DNA of 64,000 bases from Candidatus Anammoximicrobium sp. (GTDB taxonomy: Bacteria; Planctomycetota; Planctomycetia; Pirellulales; Pirellulaceae), in contig JAAYYU010000244.1 in assembly GCA_012515235.1 (NCBI GenBank), positions 186,001-250,000 of the forward strand, written 5' to 3'. The notes under the pieces were generated by a model. The model was not told the DNA's origin. It saw nothing but the letters and a program-made list of their open reading frames with translations, and did no database searches. The first letter of the stretch is position 1. Every line of letters starts with the position of its first letter. Positions 59,657-64,000 of the stretch are shown here, piece after piece. The translations under genes were made by a program, and so were the position numbers.

Positions 59657-62600
59657 CGCGGCGGGGGCACGGCCACCGTAGACCGCACACTCCGTGGGTG
59701 GCCGGTTTCCGCCCATGGAGTGTGCGGTCCGCGGTGAAGCTGTCTGCGGTGATCTGGCTCGTCCTGACCGGCCTGGCCGTGGGCGGCGAACCGGCTCGCC
59801 AGAGTACAGATGACGCTGCGGTCGCGAGCGTGCGGTTCAGCGGCGCGCCGGGCGGGATCATCGCCGTCGTCGAGCCGACGGAGGCGGATCTCGCCGTGGC
59901 GTTGGCCAAGCGGGGGAGTTACGTGGTCCACTGTTTGACCGCAGACGCGGAACGCTGCGACACGTTGCGGCAGGCGATTCGCGCCGAGGGCCTGTACGGT
60001 ACGGTGTCGGTCAGCCGGTGGGACGAGACGCGGCTGCCGTATGCGGGGAACCTGATCAACATCGTGGTGATTCCCGCGGCGGCGCGTGCCGCTGAGCACG
60101 GCCTTCCGCCGCAGGAAGTCGAACGCGTCCTAGCGCCGCTCGGAACGGCGTTCGTCGTTGATCCGGACGCAGCGGGCGAATGGACGGCGAAGTTGGACGA
60201 CGGCGGTCGTTTGCAGCCGCTGCCGATCGAGGCGGGCGTCGCGTGGCGAGGCTTCCGGAAACCCTGGCCGCCCGACATCGACCAGTGGACGCACTATCTG
60301 CACGGCTCGGACGGCAATCCGGTCGCGCGGGATACGGTCGTCGGGCAGCCCGCGCATCTGCAATGGGTCGGCGGCCCGCGCTGGCTGCGCTGCCACGAAA
60401 CGGACTCCAGCGTGAGCACCCTGGTGACCGCCCGCGGCCGGCTGTTCGCCATCGTCGACGATGCGCCGATCAGTCTGGCGGGGCAGCACGCGCTGCCCGA
60501 CAAGTGGTTCCTGATCGCCCGCGATGCGTTCAACGGCACGCTGCTGTGGAAGGTGCCCATCCGCCGCTGGGGCTGGCGGGAATGGAAACCGATTTGGTTC
60601 AACACGCGGCCCGGCGACATTCCGCTGAACGTGCAGAAGCGACTGGTCGCGGTCGACGATTTCGTCTACGTGACGCTGGGATACCAGGCTCCGGTCGTGC
60701 AGTTGGACGCCCGCAGCGGCGAGATCGTGCAGACGTACGAAGGCACTGAACGGACGGGCGAAATCCTTCATCGCGACGGGACGCTGTTCCTGTCGGTGCG
60801 AGACGGCTCGCAGGTCCGCGTCGCAGCCGTCGAAGCCGCCACCGGCAAGCGGCTGTGGACCTCGCCGAAAACCTACCGCGGCAGCACGGTGGACTACATC
60901 AAGTGGAAAGAGATGCACGGCGGCAGCGAGCCGGTCGAGTTGGACCCGTCGCTGAACACGGCCACCGACGGCCGGACGATCGCCCTGATCGACGGATCGG
61001 AGATTGTGGGTTTGGACGCCGGTTCGGGTACCGAGCGATGGCGGACCTCGTTCCCGCAAGACGAGGCCGACCAGACCGCCGGCGGCATCCGTTCGGCGGG
61101 CAACCTCTGGATCGGAACGATGATCGTGAGGGACGGAGTCGTCGTCCATGCCAGCCCGAACAAGCTGGCCGGATTCGCTGCGGACACCGGCCGGCTGCTG
61201 TGGAGCCAGCCGAAGAAGTACATCGGCCACTTGTGGTACGAATGGAAAGACGTGTTCGCGATCGGCGAGCTGGTCTGGACGTGGAGCGCCGAATTGGAAA
61301 TCGGGACCAGTACGGCGGGCAGGACCAAGGACCGGGCGATCTACCCCACGAGTGCCAACGGCTACGACCTGCACACCGGCGAGTTGAAGAAGCAGATGCC
61401 GCTGGGGGCAATCTTCAAAGCCAACCACCATCACCGCTGCTATCGGAACAAGGCCACGACGCAGTTCATCCTGGCCAGTCGGCGCGGCACCGAGTTCGTC
61501 GATCTGGAGCATGGCCGGCACACCGTGGACAACTGGGTCCGCAGCACGTGCCACGTGGGCATGATGCCGGCTAACGGGCTGCAGTACGTGCCGCCGCATC
61601 CCTGTCAGTGCTACATCGAAGAGAAGCTGAACGGCTTTCTGGCGTTGGCGGCCCGCCGCGAGGCCGAGACGTTCGACTGGTCCGCCTCGCCGCGTCGGGA
61701 AAAAGGTCCGGCCTACGAAGCGACGCTTCATCCTTCAGCCTTCACCCTTCCTCCTTCCGACGACTGGCCCGCGTATCGCCACGACGGGATGCGGACCGGG
61801 GCGAGCAAGTCTCCCTTGCCGAAGGAACTCGCCGAATTGTGGCGAGTCCGGATCGGCACGCGTCTGACGCCGCCGATCGCGGTCGGCGACAGCGTGTTCG
61901 TCGCCTCGCCGGAAGACCATCGGGTGCTGAGTTTCGACGCCCGCAACGGCGCGAAGCGGTGGGAATTCACCGCAGGCGGCCGCGTGGATTCGCCTCCGAC
62001 GTATCACGAAGGCAGGCTGTTGTTCGGCTGCGTCGACGGCTGGATGTACTGCCTGAACGCCGGCGACGGCAGACTGGCCTGGCGGTTCCGCGCCGCAGCG
62101 GGCGAGCGACTGATCGGCGCCGACGGCCAACTCGAATCGGCGTGGCCCGTCCACGGCAGCGTGCTGGTGCAAAACGGCGCGGCGTACTTCACCGCCGGGC
62201 GCAGTTCCCACTTGGACGGCGGGCTGAGCGTGTACGGCGTCGCAGCCGATACGGGCCAACTTCGCTGCCACACGCTGTTTTCAGGTCCGCATTACACGGT
62301 GGAGAATTTACAGGAGAACTTCCTGCCGCCGACGGGCATCCTGCCCGACATCCTGATGGGCGACGGCGAACGGATCTACCTGCGCGGGACCACGCTGGAC
62401 AACGAATTGAAACCGGCCAGTGGCAAGCCGCAACTGCAGGTCAAAGGCGGCTTCCTGGACGACAGCTACTTCAAACGCACGCCGTGGACGTTCGGCGCGG
62501 CGCAGAACTACGGCCGCCTGATCGTGCATGACGACCAACGTTTCTACGTAGTCCGCATGTTCGACAGCCTCCGCGGCCTGGACCCCACCGTGTTTTTCAC

Positions 62601-62937
62601 GCCGGGCGACAAGGGCTATCTGCTGTTTGCCAGCCCCTTGGACAGCCGGGTCAGCGACTGGTCGTACCGTGTTCCCGTGCGGATTCGCGCCATGCTGCTG
62701 GCCGGCGACCGGCTGATCGTCGCCGGACCGCCGGATGTCGTTGATCCTGGGGATCCGTTGGGCGCATTCGAGGGCCGACAGGGCGGCCTGTTATACGCCA
62801 TCGATGCGGCCAGCGGCCAGCGGCTGGCCGAGCAGACTCTGCCTTCGCCGCCTGTCTTCAACGGCGCTGCCGCCGCCCGCGGGCGATTGTTCCTGGCCGC
62901 GGAGAGCGGCGAATTGTCTGGTTACGGAAAGCGCTGA
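59641..62937 (+). CDS. Secreted PQQ-like propeller protein with degenerate methyltransferase-like N-terminal domain
   Basis: The ATG at 59641 overlaps the previous stop; the product is 1098 residues. A signal-like segment (LSAVIWLVLTGLAVGG) begins only at about residue 33, so a GTG at 59734 is an alternative start. Residues about 60-175 look like a class I methyltransferase Rossmann fold without its glycine-rich motif (GGIIAVVEPTEADLAVALAK, GTVSVSRWDETRLPYA). Propeller blades follow at about 205-665 (GTLLWKVPIRRW, GKRLWTSPK, GTERWRTSF) and again after a linker at about 715-1095 (VLSFDARNGAKRWEF, MYCLNAGDGRLAWRFR). The linker contains a heptamer repeat. The architecture parallels the 5022 gene. 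No PQQ ligands or activity can be claimed. Confidence 0.82.
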   Translation: MDKALARRGHGHRRPHTPWVAGFRPWSVRSAVKLSAVIWLVLTGLAVGGEPARQSTDDAAVASVRFSGAPGGIIAVVEPTEADLAVALAKRGSYVVHCLTADAERCDTLRQAIRAEGLYGTVSVSRWDETRLPYAGNLINIVVIPAAARAAEHGLPPQEVERVLAPLGTAFVVDPDAAGEWTAKLDDGGRLQPLPIEAGVAWRGFRKPWPPDIDQWTHYLHGSDGNPVARDTVVGQPAHLQWVGGPRWLRCHETDSSVSTLVTARGRLFAIVDDAPISLAGQHALPDKWFLIARDAFNGTLLWKVPIRRWGWREWKPIWFNTRPGDIPLNVQKRLVAVDDFVYVTLGYQAPVVQLDARSGEIVQTYEGTERTGEILHRDGTLFLSVRDGSQVRVAAVEAATGKRLWTSPKTYRGSTVDYIKWKEMHGGSEPVELDPSLNTATDGRTIALIDGSEIVGLDAGSGTERWRTSFPQDEADQTAGGIRSAGNLWIGTMIVRDGVVVHASPNKLAGFAADTGRLLWSQPKKYIGHLWYEWKDVFAIGELVWTWSAELEIGTSTAGRTKDRAIYPTSANGYDLHTGELKKQMPLGAIFKANHHHRCYRNKATTQFILASRRGTEFVDLEHGRHTVDNWVRSTCHVGMMPANGLQYVPPHPCQCYIEEKLNGFLALAARREAETFDWSASPRREKGPAYEATLHPSAFTLPPSDDWPAYRHDGMRTGASKSPLPKELAELWRVRIGTRLTPPIAVGDSVFVASPEDHRVLSFDARNGAKRWEFTAGGRVDSPPTYHEGRLLFGCVDGWMYCLNAGDGRLAWRFRAAAGERLIGADGQLESAWPVHGSVLVQNGAAYFTAGRSSHLDGGLSVYGVAADTGQLRCHTLFSGPHYTVENLQENFLPPTGILPDILMGDGERIYLRGTTLDNELKPASGKPQLQVKGGFLDDSYFKRTPWTFGAAQNYGRLIVHDDQRFYVVRMFDSLRGLDPTVFFTPGDKGYLLFASPLDSRVSDWSYRVPVRIRAMLLAGDRLIVAGPPDVVDPGDPLGAFEGRQGGLLYAIDAASGQRLAEQTLPSPPVFNGAAAARGRLFLAAESGELSGYGKR
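59681..59729. repeat. Palindrome in the overlap/leader of the PQQ-like gene
   Basis: GACCGCACACTCC (59681-59693) and GGAGTGTGCGGTC (59717-59729) are a perfect 13 bp inverted repeat. The next inner 10 bases pair with two mismatches. It encodes residues about 14-30 if translation starts at 59641, ahead of the hydrophobic signal. Confidence 0.8.
61727..61754. repeat. Heptanucleotide tandem repeat in coding linker
   Basis: Four 7-base units (TTCATCC, TTCAGCC, TTCACCC, TTCCTCC) run head to tail and encode LHPSAFTLPPS between the two propellers of the PQQ-like protein. TTCATCC-type heptamers resemble short tandem repeats typical of noncoding DNA. Confidence 0.75.
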
Positions 62938-62966
62938 ATACGATTCTTTTGAGAAGGAGGAAACCG

Positions 62967-64000
62967 ATGCGTTCCCGATGTTTACCTGCCGTCGCGTGGT
63001 TCTTTTTCGGGCTGACTGCGTTCTGCTCCGCCGCGGCCCCCAATCCCGCTGTGCAGCCGCCCAAGGACGCTCTGGATTATCCAGCGCCGCCGCGGCCCAC
63101 CGACGGCGCGAACATGGCCCTCACCGTGCAGAAGTTGGAGCGGGGTTTCGACCCGGACCGGCCGCTGTTGATTTGGGCCATCGGCTCCAGCTTTACCAAC
63201 GGGCTGGGCAACGGCGATTTGCTGATCGAGTTGATCCGCCAGCGGTTTCCCCACGCGCCGCCGATGGTCTACAAACGCATGGCAGGCAACTCGACCTCCT
63301 ACCACTTTTCCCACGGCTGGGCGCGGCACCTGGTGATTCCCGATCAGCCCGACGTGGTGCTGATCTACAACTTTGGCAAGACGGAAGACGTGGACGCGAT
63401 GATCGCGGAACTGCGCCGCCACACCACGGCGGACATCCTGGTCGGCAGCCTGCACTGGTGCCTGCCCCACAAGCCGGTGTGGCCGGACCCGGAGGCCCGC
63501 AACGGCCATCAGGAGCCCGCGGCCCTGCGGGCGATGTGCGAAAAATACGGCGTCGAGTTTGTCGAAAACCGCCGCGAGATGACGCAGTACATGGTCGACA
63601 ACGGCCTGGTGCCCGAGGACCTGTTGGCCGATTCGGTCCACGAGAACCGGTACGCCTCGAAGATGACTGTCATGAACATCGCCAGGCACTTCCACCGGGC
63701 CGAGAAGTTCGCCTACGATCCGCAGTCGCGCGAACGGCGGGTCGAGGTGGAATCGCCGGCGGGCGTCGAAATGGACGCTGGCCAATGGACCGCGGCGGAA
63801 GGCGGAGCAGCCCGCACCGCGACGGGGCAGGGCAGCGAGCTGAGCGTCCAGTTCACCGGCAATCGGATCGAATTGATCGGCTGGAGCGATCCTCGCGGCG
63901 GCGCGGCCGACGTATGGATCGACGGCAAGCCGGCGGCGGAGATCGAGGCCTTCTGCGTCGGCTACATCCAGCCGGACAAACAAAACGCTCCCTTGCCGCC
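62967..64000 (+). CDS. Secreted SGNH/GDSL-like hydrolase, 3' part cut off by the window edge
   Basis: An ATG at 62967 follows AAGGAGG by six bases; the frame stays open to the window end (344 codons). The signal peptide is CLPAVAWFFFGLTAFCSAAA. Block I reads WAIGSSFTNG with the nucleophile serine; IYNFGKTED may be block III; DSVHEN (about residue 213) gives the DxxH of block V. This supports an SGNH esterase, often a carbohydrate deacylase. The part after about residue 235 (VESPAGVEMDAGQW, SVQFTGNRIELIGWSDPRGG) resembles a carbohydrate-binding or second esterase domain. It follows the PQQ-like gene by 29 bp and is probably in the same operon. Confidence 0.8.
   Translation, partial: MRSRCLPAVAWFFFGLTAFCSAAAPNPAVQPPKDALDYPAPPRPTDGANMALTVQKLERGFDPDRPLLIWAIGSSFTNGLGNGDLLIELIRQRFPHAPPMVYKRMAGNSTSYHFSHGWARHLVIPDQPDVVLIYNFGKTEDVDAMIAELRRHTTADILVGSLHWCLPHKPVWPDPEARNGHQEPAALRAMCEKYGVEFVENRREMTQYMVDNGLVPEDLLADSVHENRYASKMTVMNIARHFHRAEKFAYDPQSRERRVEVESPAGVEMDAGQWTAAEGGAARTATGQGSELSVQFTGNRIELIGWSDPRGGAADVWIDGKPAAEIEAFCVGYIQPDKQNAPLP

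Overview
The window is high-GC DNA from a planctomycete, most likely of the Pirellulales type. The evidence is the gene content: several large surface proteins with an N-terminal motif of the LEPR-XLL kind, a BBP7-family outer-membrane barrel, type I dockerin repeats, a DUF1573 protein, a multiheme c-type cytochrome lipoprotein, a sulfatase, a Tat-exported M19 dipeptidase, and secreted PQQ-like propellers with LamG domains. There are no rRNA, tRNA or CRISPR features. Family names come from reading motifs by eye; no database search was run.

Layout. Positions 1-15032 and 45781-64000 hold mostly secreted enzymes and binding proteins that look aimed at complex glycans or organic debris. On the left these are a sialidase-like propeller (cut by the window edge), an M19 dipeptidase, a GH99-like glycosidase, a 1400-residue PQQ/LamG/methyltransferase-fold fusion, a GH10-like protein, a Tat-exported alpha/beta hydrolase and a sulfatase. 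On the right they are a propeller/FN3 protein, a small four-helix membrane protein, a GH39-like protein, a 2060-residue polytopic membrane protein, a HEAT+LamG protein, a second PQQ/methyltransferase-like protein and an SGNH hydrolase (cut by the right edge). Positions 15169-20793 carry a minus-strand gene group: a UPF0175 small protein, an O-antigen ligase/TPR protein, a DUF1573 protein and a tetraheme lipoprotein with a metallophosphatase-like front half. Positions 20868-45155 form an island of five LEPR-type surface proteins plus a BBP7 barrel. One of the five is a 2945-residue protein with 20 Calx-beta-like repeats, and another is a 2645-residue protein with five DUF11 repeats and a C-terminal dockerin.

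How the genes may work together (inference). The LEPR island encodes cohesin-like N-terminal domains on three proteins and dockerin pairs on two. One protein carries both. With the barrel, this could be a cell-surface or matrix assembly built by cohesin-dockerin-like contacts. The flanking secreted enzymes are typical of planctomycetes that degrade sulfated or decorated polysaccharides.

Non-coding structure. The most distinctive non-gene signal is a set of palindromic repeats. Three copies of a 96-99 bp inverted-repeat element start with GGGGTCAGGCTTACA and have covarying arms. A related pair shares a GACTGGCTCCGA / GGTGCCTGTCCCC core, and one of these lies in frame inside the O-antigen ligase. 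A dispersed repeat around a CCACGCTG hairpin occurs at three loci with six hairpin copies. Several of these sit just past gene ends and could act as terminators.
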